NCBI GenBank assembly: GCA_947167345.1
Contig: CAMVHR010000033.1
Span: 1 to 33,474, forward strand
Reading direction: 5' to 3'
DNA: 33,474 nucleotides
From: an uncultured Treponema sp.
Lineage (GTDB): Bacteria; Spirochaetota; Spirochaetia; Treponematales; Treponemataceae
In this document: positions 13,127 to 22,495 of the stretch, piece by piece
Layout of the letters: every line of letters starts with the position of its first letter
Position numbering within the stretch: the first letter of the stretch is position 1
The notes under the pieces: model-generated
Database searches by the model: none
What the model saw: the letters and a program-made list of their open reading frames with translations, nothing else
What the model was told of the DNA's origin: nothing
Translations under genes and position numbers: made by a program

Positions 13127-15853
13127 ATGGCAAAGAAAGCAAACGCATCAATAGTAATATCGTCGGACACAAAATCGGCGGAAAAGGGACTCAAGAAGGT
13201 TTCAAAGGAGATTGCGTCCTTTGGAAAAAAAACGAAGAGCCTAGGATCCCTTTCCAAGGATTTAAGTGCAATTGGGATGGTGTTTAATGGTGCAATATCT
13301 GCTATTAAAACTTGCAACGCTGTCATCAATGATCTGACCGATGCCTACAAGGTGCAGGCGAATGCCGAAACCCTTCTGGAGACTGCAGCACGGAACAATC
13401 CGTACCTGAACGGCGCAAACGTCACGAACCTAAAGAACTACGCATCACAGCTCCAGAGCATATCCGTATACGGTGACGAACAGCTTTTGCCGATGATGGC
13501 CCAGCTTGCAGCCGCAGGACGTACCGAAGAACAGATAATGAAGATAATGTCTGCATCAATAGACGTGGCTGCATCGGGTGCAATGTCCCTTGACAGTGCG
13601 GTAAAGAACCTGAACAAGACTTTTGCAGGAAATGCAGGAGAACTTGGCGAAGCGATCCCCGCAATACGAAACCTTACCAAGGAACAGCTGAGCAACGGAG
13701 AAGCTGTAAAGATTGTTGCAGAGCAGTACAATGGCATGGCGGAGGAGACGGCAAGGGCAACGGGAAGCGCACAGCAGCTGTTGAATGCATGGGGAGACCT
13801 TAAGGAACACCTTGGAGAAGGGCTTGAAAAGGCCGTTGCACCAATCCGAAGGGCGTTGACAAGCCTCATAACGAGCATAAACGACACCATAGGCGGCATA
13901 AAGCAGGCGCGCAAGGAAGCGAAGGAACTGAAGGACATCCTTGACGGCAAAACCGAAGGAAAGGACAGTTCTGCATTTGACACTGCTGCAAAGGCGCTGG
14001 AAGCAAGAAGGAACGAAGCCGCGGAATTCTACAAGGCATCCCTTGGGCGTGCAGTGGAATCGTGGGTTCCGGGAATGTCCAAGAGTACGGCAAGGCTCCA
14101 GATTCTGGATGCATTCAAGGAAAAGAGCTATGAAGAGCTGACGAAAGCCGGTGCATCAGTAGACCTTCTCGAAGCAAAGCAGTGGTACGACCAGCTTCAG
14201 GAATATGAAAGGCAGCTGTCCGAGGTGCGTTCCGAGTACAGCAAAAAGTACCAGGAAGAGCAGGAAAAGGAAAAGCAGAAAGCCCTTGATGCACGAAAGG
14301 CGGAAATTGATGCCGCCGTGGATGCCGCAAACAAGCAGATAGAAAAGGAACAGCGCAAGATAGAGCTTGAAGAGCGCAGCGGCAAGGCAATTGCAGAAAG
14401 CGAAAAGAACCAGAGGCTTTACAATGCAGCCTACGCAGCATACCTTGAAATGCTGGAAAAGGATGCGAACCCTGACGAACTTGAACAGTCCGAAGGTGCA
14501 CGGGACATCTACGAAAGGATGCGCAAATGGCAGAAAGGCGCGGGAAACGGTGCTTCAAAATCTGGCAAGGCGGCAAAAGCTCCTGCAACATGGGAACAGC
14601 AGGTTGCGGAGCTTTCAAGGTCAATTGAAGCCGTACAGGCGGAAATCGACAGGCGGCGCGAAGTCGAGGGCGGAGGAGATGAAGTTTCTGAACTGGAAAG
14701 CATCCTCAAAAAGTACCAGGACGGCTTCGTAAAGCTGCTCACCGAAAACCCAGACAAGGACTGGGAAAAGGAAATACACGGCAGCCTTGAAGAGCTGTAC
14801 GGAAAGATGGAAGAGACCGCCGAACGGCTTGCCGATGCAAAGGGCGGCATAAAGGCAAAGGAAGACGTTCAGAATTTCCTCAGGGCAGTGGAAAAGGCCA
14901 TTGACGAATCTGCTGAAAAGGAGGAGATGAAGCTTTCCGAAATCCTTGAACAGCAGAAGGCTGCACTCATTGCACAGGCAGAGGAACTTCTTTCAAACAG
15001 AAACCTTCAGGCGGACGACCGCATAAAGATAGAAGAGCGTGTAAGGGATGCAACCATAGCAATAGACAGGCAGATTACCGAGGCAAAAAGGCAGGAAGCC
15101 GAAGAACAGAAGGCAATAGACAAGGCGGCTTGGCAGGAAAGGATTCAGACAGGGCAGCAGTTTGCAAGCCAGCTTGGAGAACTGCTTGGAACTCTTTCAG
15201 AGATAAACCGAAAGGCGGCGGAAGCTGACAGGCAGGCTGAACTTGCAGAACTGGAAAAGAAGCATGAGGAAGGTCTTCTTTCCGATGAGGAATATGCACA
15301 GAAGAAACTTGACATAGAAAGGGATGCAGCAAGGCAGCAATATAAAAGTGACTTATGGCAGTGGACTAAAAACTGTGCTTCCATCGTTGCCCAGACTGCA
15401 AAAGCTGTTGTGTCCGCACTTTCAAGTGCAGGAAATCCAATCTTAGGAATTGCCCTTGCAGGTATTGTAGGCTCTATTGGTGCCGCCCAGCTTGGTGTAG
15501 CACTTGCACAGAAACCTAAGCCTCCTTCTTTTGCAACTGGTGGTATCGTTCCTGGTAACAGCTGGACCGGCGACAAGGTGCAGGCAAACGTAAACTCTGG
15601 AGAAATGATTCTTACAAGGGCACAGCAGGCGGATTTGTGGAATACTCTTAACGGAAAAGGCGAGGGCGGAGGATATAACGTTTCCGTAAACAACTACATG
15701 GGTGGAAGGGCAAAGGTGAACACAAAACAGGAAAAAGGTGGCCTTACAATCGAGGTTCTTGACCAGCATATAAACTTACAGATGGCAAGGGGTGGATATG
15801 AGACTGGATTCTCCGGGCGAGAAGTAGCACAAAAAGGAACGGTGGTTTTATGA
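13127..15853 (+). CDS. Tail tape measure protein
   Basis: A 908-residue protein that sets tail length. The N-terminal part has repeated Gly/Ala/Ser-rich helices (SAEKGLKKVSKEIASFGKKT) and a TMP core (GDEQLLPMMAQLAAAGRTEE). The middle (about 260-700) is a long, highly charged coiled coil. Near the C terminus comes a hydrophobic stretch (ILGIALAGIVGSIGAAQLGV), then FATGGIVPGNSWTGDKVQA, a sequence seen in many tape measures. ATG 13127 is preferred over TTG 13121 because AGAAGG then has good spacing. The end overlaps the next gene by 4 bases. It is short for a long-tailed phage, suggesting a tail of roughly 130 nm by the usual 0.15 nm per residue rule. Confidence 0.93.
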   Translation: MAKKANASIVISSDTKSAEKGLKKVSKEIASFGKKTKSLGSLSKDLSAIGMVFNGAISAIKTCNAVINDLTDAYKVQANAETLLETAARNNPYLNGANVTNLKNYASQLQSISVYGDEQLLPMMAQLAAAGRTEEQIMKIMSASIDVAASGAMSLDSAVKNLNKTFAGNAGELGEAIPAIRNLTKEQLSNGEAVKIVAEQYNGMAEETARATGSAQQLLNAWGDLKEHLGEGLEKAVAPIRRALTSLITSINDTIGGIKQARKEAKELKDILDGKTEGKDSSAFDTAAKALEARRNEAAEFYKASLGRAVESWVPGMSKSTARLQILDAFKEKSYEELTKAGASVDLLEAKQWYDQLQEYERQLSEVRSEYSKKYQEEQEKEKQKALDARKAEIDAAVDAANKQIEKEQRKIELEERSGKAIAESEKNQRLYNAAYAAYLEMLEKDANPDELEQSEGARDIYERMRKWQKGAGNGASKSGKAAKAPATWEQQVAELSRSIEAVQAEIDRRREVEGGGDEVSELESILKKYQDGFVKLLTENPDKDWEKEIHGSLEELYGKMEETAERLADAKGGIKAKEDVQNFLRAVEKAIDESAEKEEMKLSEILEQQKAALIAQAEELLSNRNLQADDRIKIEERVRDATIAIDRQITEAKRQEAEEQKAIDKAAWQERIQTGQQFASQLGELLGTLSEINRKAAEADRQAELAELEKKHEEGLLSDEEYAQKKLDIERDAARQQYKSDLWQWTKNCASIVAQTAKAVVSALSSAGNPILGIALAGIVGSIGAAQLGVALAQKPKPPSFATGGIVPGNSWTGDKVQANVNSGEMILTRAQQADLWNTLNGKGEGGGYNVSVNNYMGGRAKVNTKQEKGGLTIEVLDQHINLQMARGGYETGFSGREVAQKGTVVL

Positions 15854-16203
15854 TAATTTACAAGTGGCCGAAAGAAGTACCCGATAAAGCCTATGGAATT
15901 GAGCCGGGGTATGATGACAATGTAGTAAGGACGGAAAGTGACAGCGGGATAGTACTTCAGTATTCAAAGAATACGTTTACACCAAAAACGTATTCTTTTG
16001 GAGTACACATGACTAAAAAGCAGAAAGCGGTCTTTGATGACTGGTACAATAATACTTTGGGCGGTGGCTCAGCTCCGTTTTATTTTAAGTCTCTTGACGG
16101 CGGTGAAAAACTTGTCTCATACATGTTCTCAGAACCTCCTTCACCGGATGTAAACGGAAATTTCGTTGACGTTACGATGAATGTCAGGGAGTCGGCTATA
16201 TGA
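15850..16203 (+). CDS. Minor tail protein, lambda gpM-like position
   Basis: A 117-residue beta-rich protein. The segment PKTYSFGVHMTKKQKAVFDD followed by WYNNTLGGGSAPFYF is typical of small distal tail proteins found after tape measure genes. The four-base ATGA overlap with the tape measure gene and a similar overlap with the next gene show tight coupling. It fills the place of lambda M. A named family cannot be proven by eye. Confidence 0.65.
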   Translation: MIIYKWPKEVPDKAYGIEPGYDDNVVRTESDSGIVLQYSKNTFTPKTYSFGVHMTKKQKAVFDDWYNNTLGGGSAPFYFKSLDGGEKLVSYMFSEPPSPDVNGNFVDVTMNVRESAI

Positions 16204-16661
16204 CGGCAGAACAGCTTTATGCAACCCTGAGTCATAGCGGAAACTATGCATTGAAATATCTTGCAAAGTTTCACCACGATTCTTACGGAGATCTTCTTCT
16301 TGTCAATAATAACGAGGCTGTAGAGTATGACGGTGAAACTTATCTTCCTTCTAATTTTTCCTATTCCCGTCCAAAAGTAACAGGCGGTGTCCTGCAGAAC
16401 GGAGAGCTGAGGGTGTCACTGATTGGCAATTCCCTGCCTGAGCTTTTCCGCCTTGGCGACTACCTTATGACCGTGGATATTGTGGGAGTAATGATTGCCA
16501 GTGGGGAAGTTGCACCGCTAAGGATATTTCACCATCAGTACGGAACAATGACCGTAACAGGCTCCATGGATTTGCAGATAAGCTTTACAAATGATGATCG
16601 GATGGGGATGGTGTTCCCTCCTAATGTCTTCGATTCTGACAATAACCGGGGAAACACATAA
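16200..16661 (+). CDS. Minor tail protein, DUF1833/gpL-like
   Basis: A 153-residue protein with the patterns LKYLAKFHHDSYGDLLLVNN, an EYDGETYLPSNFSYSRP segment and a C-terminal LQISFTNDDRMGMVFP. This fits DUF1833-type proteins that occupy the lambda L position in the tail tip complex. It does not show the cysteine cluster of the lambda L Fe-S domain. Translationally coupled to its upstream neighbour and followed by the gpK-like peptidase. Confidence 0.7.
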   Translation: MTAEQLYATLSHSGNYALKYLAKFHHDSYGDLLLVNNNEAVEYDGETYLPSNFSYSRPKVTGGVLQNGELRVSLIGNSLPELFRLGDYLMTVDIVGVMIASGEVAPLRIFHHQYGTMTVTGSMDLQISFTNDDRMGMVFPPNVFDSDNNRGNT

Positions 16662-16674
16662 TGACTGTAATGTC

Positions 16675-17034
16675 ATGGATATAGAAGATTTGCTGGGAAA
16701 GCCATATAAGGAACATGGCAGAGGTAACGGAGGTTATGACTGTTACGGAATAGCAATAGAAGTAGAGCGAAGGCTTGGGCATTATCTTCGGGATGTACTC
16801 TATACAACACATGATCTTGAGCTGAGCGGTCTTGCTCCTACTTTAGGACTGTATCCTGTTAATCGAATTGAGCGTGGTACTGTAATTGAAATAGAATCAA
16901 AGGGAGAACTTCATATAGCGGTGGCTCTTGACGACCGCCTTATGATACACGCTACTTATGACAGGGGTGTCTGCGTCCATCCTATAAAAGCTTTTAATGT
17001 CAGGGGGATTTATGGCTTCGGTTTATGTGTTTGA
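16675..17034 (+). CDS. NlpC/P60 cysteine peptidase, tail tip (gpK-like)
   Basis: A 119-residue NlpC/P60 domain that cuts peptidoglycan cross-links during infection. Cys 23 in GGYDCYGIAIEVER is the nucleophile and His 80 in ELHIAVALDDRLMIHA the base. The JAB domain seen in the front half of lambda gpK is absent. ATG 16675 (MDIEDLL) is chosen: it puts the NlpC fold at its usual beginning, though its ribosome site is weak and coupling to the upstream stop (16661) is likely. The end overlaps the giant tail tip gene by 23 bases. Confidence 0.85.
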   Translation: MDIEDLLGKPYKEHGRGNGGYDCYGIAIEVERRLGHYLRDVLYTTHDLELSGLAPTLGLYPVNRIERGTVIEIESKGELHIAVALDDRLMIHATYDRGVCVHPIKAFNVRGIYGFGLCV

Positions 17035-20000
17035 TGGTATAGGAAGTGACTATTCCCTTTATTCCTTTAATGGAAAAATTTCCGACAATATTTCTCTTGA
17101 TTTTGATAAATACATAATACTACGGGCTGGAGAGCGTCTTTTACCAGAAAGTATTGTAAATGAGTCTGACATAATATATATCCGAAGAATTCCAGGAGGA
17201 GTTACAGCCGTTGTCGTTACGGCAGTAGTCGCAGTTGCAGTTGCCGTCGGTGTCGGAGTCTATGCCTATAAGAAGACCAAGGACATGATGAAGTCCCTGT
17301 CAAAGCTTCAGGATAACCAAAAGCTCGGTACTAAATCGGCTGGCAATTCGGCAGTCCAGAAACTTCCATGGGTAAAAGGAGCCTCAAATCAGGCGGCAAC
17401 AGGGCAGACTTTTCCTTACATAATAGGCGATACTCTTTTTACTCCGTACAAGCTCTGTCCTGACCACATGAAGATAATGGGCACGGACGGCAAGGATTCT
17501 TACTATTATCTTGTTCTTGAAGCAGGTTTTGCACCTTTACGAATTAGGGAAATAAAGATAGGAACAAATGTTGTAAAGACTTTCAACACGGATTATCCGC
17601 AGAACGGTGTATTTAAATTTGATAGCGGCAATTTCTATGATGATGAAAATATTATAGAAATTGCCCAGAATGGACCGTTTACGACAGAAGGATTTGAAAG
17701 CAAAATCCTCATGACTGAGTACATGGAAGAAATTCCGCACAGGTACGAATCTGGATCTGCCGCAGAAAGGCAGACTATCACTGATGAATGGCAGACGGGA
17801 CTTGTAAAGCAGCTTCCAGGCAATGCCATGTCCGTAGAAGTCATAATACTGTTTGACGGACTTACATGGTTTAACGGCAATTCCGGGAACTGGCAGAATA
17901 CCAGTGCTACAATCCAAGTCCAATGGACAAACGTAGACAACCCGAAGGAATCAGACTGGATTAACTTTACAGGTGGATTCAATCAGAACGGAACTTACAG
18001 CAATACATTTACAAGAAATTCAAAAGTACAGATGCGTTTTTCAGCCGTGCAGGATTTTAATGCATCACAGGCTTATGGAAAAAATATCAGCGTAAGGGTA
18101 AGGCGTACTACACAGGAACGTGAGAGTAACGGACGCGAAGCCTGTTACCTTATGGCAGTTCAGACAACGTGTTTTGACTATGCAAAGAGTTCAAAAAGTT
18201 CCCTTGTTCCGGCGGTTCCTTTGGAGCCAGATTTAAGGGATAAATGCACAAGAATAGGCCTTAAGGTAAAATCTTCTGCCGTAACCGACGGAAAGCTTGA
18301 CAAGATATCTATTACAGTGACAGGCTGTTGCCGTGTCTGGGATAAAGATTCACGGTCATGGACAGATGAAAGGGTTCCTACAAGAAATCTTGCCGCATGG
18401 GTTTTTGAAATACTTACCAGTCCCGTTCACCGTCCGTCACAATATGATGATTCGGAGATTGACCTTGAAAGTTTCGGTACCTGGTATGAATACTGCGAAA
18501 AAGAAAGTTTTTACGCTGACGGCGCAATCTCACAGTCGGCGACAAAACAGTCTACCATAGATTCACTTGTCTCAAATGGCAATGCAGCCCTTGTCATAAA
18601 TGAAATGACAGGGAAAATAGAAGTTTACATAGACAATGGCAGGGATTACAGCATAGCCCTGCTTACCCCTGATAACATACTCAGCCTTACGGCCGTAAAA
18701 CAGATAAAGCGTCTTGCAGATGGTGTAAGGGTTACATACGTAAACAGGGATGCGGGTTTTGACACTGACAGTGTTACATTCATGCGAAACGGCAGGGAGT
18801 ACAAGCCTTCTACTGATACGCTTTCCCCAGTCTCCCTGTCTTATATAACGGACTTTAATCAGGCATATAAATATGCATGGAGACGGATGGCGGAAGAAAT
18901 TGCACGTCCACTGACGGCAACTGTAAAAGTCGGTGCAGCAGGTGTATTTTACTCTCTTTTTGACTGCGTTCAGCTTCAGCATCCTGTTTTATGCATCGGA
19001 CTTGGGCATGGAGTCATTCAAAGTCTTTCATGGAAAGAAGGAAAGCTTGATTCCATAGGACTTTTTGGAACTGTAGATTTCCCAGAGGCAGGAGAAACAG
19101 GCATAATAATCGAATGCAGCCAGACTGGTGGAATCCTAGCCCTTAAAGTTTCAGGTAACGGGAAAACGAACATGTTGAAAGTGCTGGATTCCGTAAACTA
19201 CACGGATAAAGTATGTCCTTCAGAAGGTGACACGCTCAGTTTTGGAACTCTTATGGAAGACGGGTCTTTTGACCTTGTATCTACAAAAATGCTGATTACG
19301 GGCATTGAGCCGGCGGGCGAAGGGGCAACGCTTACCCTTACCGAATATAACGATGCCGTATATAAATACGGGGAACTGCCTGTATACAAGTCAAACATAA
19401 CTCAAAAGCCTGAAAGCTCTCTGCTTACCCTAAAGGACGTAAGGGAATATGTTGACCCTACGGACATAACGGCAGCCATAGGAGAAATCTCCGCAGGTAC
19501 GGCACCACTTCAAAATCCTGATGATGTTGCAAGGCTGGATGCTGTTGCTGAGAAAGACGGAATATCGCTTTACTGGCCGCCGCTTGGTCTTGGGTTGAAG
19601 AATACCGTCCAGTATTACAAGGTGGAGTACTCTACGGATGGCGGAAACGAATGGAATGAAGCAGGCGAAAGTAAGTCAAACTTTATGACGTTCTCCTTTG
19701 ACCGTGAGCTGTTCGGCTATCCAGAAGCAGATGAGTTTGCTACATGGCGGTTCAGGGTAAAAGCCGTATCTGTCTGTGACAAGGAATCAAAGGAATGGAC
19801 TTGTTCGACAGTAGATGCTTCTGGATATGGAACATGGAGACTCCAGCCACCATACATATATACAAGGGTATCTGACAGAACCTTGACACTCATGATGTCC
19901 CAGCCTCAGAGATCTGATAAAAGGACGGTATACGGAACCGTAATGTATCGGGTGCAGATAAGGCGGCCTGATATTGATGAGGACTGGTTTAAGCCATCGG

Positions 20001-21910
20001 TAAGCAAAGATCCGGAAGGAAACGAAGAAAACTACAAGGACGGGAAAGGCTTTGTAGAGACTGACGGTGTTTACATTCAGACAATGCCTTTAAAAGGCCA
20101 GGAACAGAAAGATCTTGTAGATACAGCCTATATGTTTAAGGTTTCCGCCTGTAACGAGGCTGGAGAAAGCGGAAGTTCTGAAATTACCGCAACTGCACTG
20201 TGTACGAACATCAAGGATATAGTCCGTGCAAATGAGACCGCAAAGAAGGCTTATATATCCCAGCTTTCCGCACTCTGTGCAAACATGGGTGCCATCTTTC
20301 AGGGTGCGATGGGTCGGAACAACAACCTGTGGGATCTTTCAACTTTTATCGACGATTACGGAAAGCAGCATTATGAAGGACATTTCAGGGTTGGAGGAGA
20401 CAAAGAATTCATAGAAGTCATTCCTGTCGTAAATGACCGTGAGGAAGTTGTAAATTATCACGTCCACTTTGTGGCAGGATCATTTGATGTATCCGCAGAA
20501 GCTACAATTATAAACGGAGAAGTTATCATTCAGGAAAAAACAGAAAGCCTTTTACGTGCAAGGCTTTCTTCCAGTGGTCTGTATTTTGACAGCCGGAAAT
20601 CACTGGATTCAGAATGGGAACTTGGCTCTAAATATTCTACGGACGGCATCATAACCGAAAGTATAAGATCTTCGGGTAGTCTTGTAATAACCAACGGTAA
20701 CGGCTATGTTGAGGGAATTGAGGGACATGACATTGGAATTCCTTACATCTCCGACAGTTCCCGTGTATATCATTTTGACGGGAACCTGTTAGACCAGAAG
20801 GGCGAGTCTTCCATAGTACTTGTCGGAGATACTGTAAAAGTTTCGTATAAGTTTAAAGGAGCTGACGACAGTACGAATGAAAGGGATTTTTCCCCTGCTG
20901 TCAGAAACGGAAAGTCTGTTTACGGAGCCTTTAAACTTAGTCATGTAATTGAAGGCGACTGCTGGACGGTGGATTTCTGGGTAAATTTCCTTCCAGACCA
21001 TGTAGGAACTTACTTTTCAGCCGTAAGTGAAAAGGACTCTGTAAGTTTATTTTATGCCGATGATGAACTTCCATACAGTCTCCCCGGATACTGGATGGAA
21101 AATGATCCTTACGGTATCGGAGCTTCTGCAGGGTGGTTTGTAAGGTGTGGAAATTCTACCGTCCGCATTTCAGCTCCTGAAGGATGGACTCACATTGCAT
21201 GTGTCAAAGATTCGGGCTACATTCGGTTTTTCATAGGCAATCAGGAAATAAGCTTTCCCCGTTCTTCTTTCGGAACTGAACGTGTAAAACTTTTGATAAA
21301 CGAAGTCATGGAAATGCTTCTTATTGACGAGCTGATGATCGACTGCACTACGGCAGAGACGGAAGGAACCTTTAGGGACGTTACAAGAAAAAGGCTTCCG
21401 TGGGGAAGCCTTGACTACAGGAAGCCGTGGTTTATCTTTGACGCTGCGGACACATCCTTTGTACGTAGCAACATAATAACAAAAATTGCTACCGACATTT
21501 CAAGGCAGTCAGCACATCCTGTGGGCGAACCATACATTCAGCTTCCGGGTGAACTGAATCCTGCTGAGTTGTACGGATTCGGTACGTGGGAAGATATAAG
21601 CCATCTGTTTTCAGATAATTTCCTGCGTGTTATTGGCGAAAATTCCGCAGCTTTCGGAGTAGTCCAAGAGGAAGGACTCCCGAATATTACAGGATCAATA
21701 AACAATATCCAGTGCGAACGGGGTCACAATACGAGTGCATCAGGAGCGTTTGCTGTTTCAAATTACCGAGGACTATCTGATGGAGGTTCAGGAAATGATA
21801 TGGCATTTCACTTTAGCCTTGATGCCTCCAGAAGCAGTTCCATCTATGGAAAAAGTTCACATGTTACGCCGCAGAACATGGCAATTAGGATTTGGAGAAG
21901 AACAGAGTAA
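17012..21910 (+). CDS. Giant tail tip protein, gpI-gpJ-like with fibronectin III and LamG-like domains
   Basis: A 1632-residue protein. The first 60 residues (ASVYVFDGIGSDYSLYSFNG and on) resemble a beta-grasp domain as in lambda gpI, followed by a hydrophobic stretch (about 62-88). A gpJ-like body then follows (NQAATGQTFPYIIGDTLF, WVFEILTSPVHRPSQ, then VRVTYVNRDAGFD). Residues about 840-940 look like a fibronectin III domain (YYKVEYSTDGGNEWNEAG). Residues about 1250-1450 look like a concanavalin/LamG jelly roll (VYHFDGNLLDQKGE, WTHIACVKDSGYIRFFIG). GGGGGA before ATG 17012 supports that start. It joins the tail tip to host receptor binding. Confidence 0.85.
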   Translation: MASVYVFDGIGSDYSLYSFNGKISDNISLDFDKYIILRAGERLLPESIVNESDIIYIRRIPGGVTAVVVTAVVAVAVAVGVGVYAYKKTKDMMKSLSKLQDNQKLGTKSAGNSAVQKLPWVKGASNQAATGQTFPYIIGDTLFTPYKLCPDHMKIMGTDGKDSYYYLVLEAGFAPLRIREIKIGTNVVKTFNTDYPQNGVFKFDSGNFYDDENIIEIAQNGPFTTEGFESKILMTEYMEEIPHRYESGSAAERQTITDEWQTGLVKQLPGNAMSVEVIILFDGLTWFNGNSGNWQNTSATIQVQWTNVDNPKESDWINFTGGFNQNGTYSNTFTRNSKVQMRFSAVQDFNASQAYGKNISVRVRRTTQERESNGREACYLMAVQTTCFDYAKSSKSSLVPAVPLEPDLRDKCTRIGLKVKSSAVTDGKLDKISITVTGCCRVWDKDSRSWTDERVPTRNLAAWVFEILTSPVHRPSQYDDSEIDLESFGTWYEYCEKESFYADGAISQSATKQSTIDSLVSNGNAALVINEMTGKIEVYIDNGRDYSIALLTPDNILSLTAVKQIKRLADGVRVTYVNRDAGFDTDSVTFMRNGREYKPSTDTLSPVSLSYITDFNQAYKYAWRRMAEEIARPLTATVKVGAAGVFYSLFDCVQLQHPVLCIGLGHGVIQSLSWKEGKLDSIGLFGTVDFPEAGETGIIIECSQTGGILALKVSGNGKTNMLKVLDSVNYTDKVCPSEGDTLSFGTLMEDGSFDLVSTKMLITGIEPAGEGATLTLTEYNDAVYKYGELPVYKSNITQKPESSLLTLKDVREYVDPTDITAAIGEISAGTAPLQNPDDVARLDAVAEKDGISLYWPPLGLGLKNTVQYYKVEYSTDGGNEWNEAGESKSNFMTFSFDRELFGYPEADEFATWRFRVKAVSVCDKESKEWTCSTVDASGYGTWRLQPPYIYTRVSDRTLTLMMSQPQRSDKRTVYGTVMYRVQIRRPDIDEDWFKPSVSKDPEGNEENYKDGKGFVETDGVYIQTMPLKGQEQKDLVDTAYMFKVSACNEAGESGSSEITATALCTNIKDIVRANETAKKAYISQLSALCANMGAIFQGAMGRNNNLWDLSTFIDDYGKQHYEGHFRVGGDKEFIEVIPVVNDREEVVNYHVHFVAGSFDVSAEATIINGEVIIQEKTESLLRARLSSSGLYFDSRKSLDSEWELGSKYSTDGIITESIRSSGSLVITNGNGYVEGIEGHDIGIPYISDSSRVYHFDGNLLDQKGESSIVLVGDTVKVSYKFKGADDSTNERDFSPAVRNGKSVYGAFKLSHVIEGDCWTVDFWVNFLPDHVGTYFSAVSEKDSVSLFYADDELPYSLPGYWMENDPYGIGASAGWFVRCGNSTVRISAPEGWTHIACVKDSGYIRFFIGNQEISFPRSSFGTERVKLLINEVMEMLLIDELMIDCTTAETEGTFRDVTRKRLPWGSLDYRKPWFIFDAADTSFVRSNIITKIATDISRQSAHPVGEPYIQLPGELNPAELYGFGTWEDISHLFSDNFLRVIGENSAAFGVVQEEGLPNITGSINNIQCERGHNTSASGAFAVSNYRGLSDGGSGNDMAFHFSLDASRSSSIYGKSSHVTPQNMAIRIWRRTE

Positions 21911-21925
21911 GGAGGTTATAAAAAA

Positions 21926-22495
21926 ATGGAATATATTATAGTCGATAAAGGTTTCATAACAGGACACGGTGCCGTTGCCAGAGACGGACGGCTTCCTGCT
22001 GGAGCTGTTGCAGTTGAAAATTTCTGCGGCCGTGTAGGTGATTCCGTTGAACTGTATGATACGGACTGGAAAAGACTTTCAGATAAGGCTCTTTTTTCAA
22101 AAGGCCTTTTGAAAATTCCCAGCGGCTTCAAATGGGATGAGAAAGAAGAAAAAACTGTTGAGATGACTTTAGAAGAAAAGCTTTCTGCCGGCATTGAGAA
22201 GATTCCAGAAGGAATGAAGCTTGTGGACGGAAAGTTAGTCTGCATGAGTATTGAGGAAAAGGTCAGTGCAGGGCAGATGACCGTACAGGAAGCATCGGAA
22301 GAGGTAAGGAGCCTGCGGGATTCCCTTCTGGAAAATACCGACAAGTACATGCTGCCTGATTTTCCTATAGGAGATTCTGAAAGGGAAACTGTAAGGAAAT
22401 ACAGGAACATGCTCCGTCATCTGCCGGAGGAGGAAGGTTTTCCTTTCATAGAGGTTCCAGGACTGGATATTGAGGAGGTTATGAATGGTAATTGA
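21926..22495 (+). CDS. Tail fibre assembly chaperone-like protein
   Basis: A 189-residue protein with an AAGGAGG ribosome site. The front half has beta-like segments (VAVENFCGRVGDSVELYDTD). Two related stretches, EMTLEEKLSAGIEKIPEGMK and MSIEEKVSAGQMT, form a short internal repeat. The C-terminal YMLPDFPIGDSERETVRKYR then NMLRHLPEEEGFP is typical of tail fibre assembly chaperones and caudal proteins. It lies between the tail tip and the fibre gene, with an 11-base overlap downstream. Confidence 0.65.
   Translation: MEYIIVDKGFITGHGAVARDGRLPAGAVAVENFCGRVGDSVELYDTDWKRLSDKALFSKGLLKIPSGFKWDEKEEKTVEMTLEEKLSAGIEKIPEGMKLVDGKLVCMSIEEKVSAGQMTVQEASEEVRSLRDSLLENTDKYMLPDFPIGDSERETVRKYRNMLRHLPEEEGFPFIEVPGLDIEEVMNGN

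Noticed and set aside
13438..15693. Several 60-182-residue minus-strand ORFs
   Set aside because: Shadows of the tape measure gene, caused by its biased codons; Ser/Cys/Pro-rich low-complexity translations.
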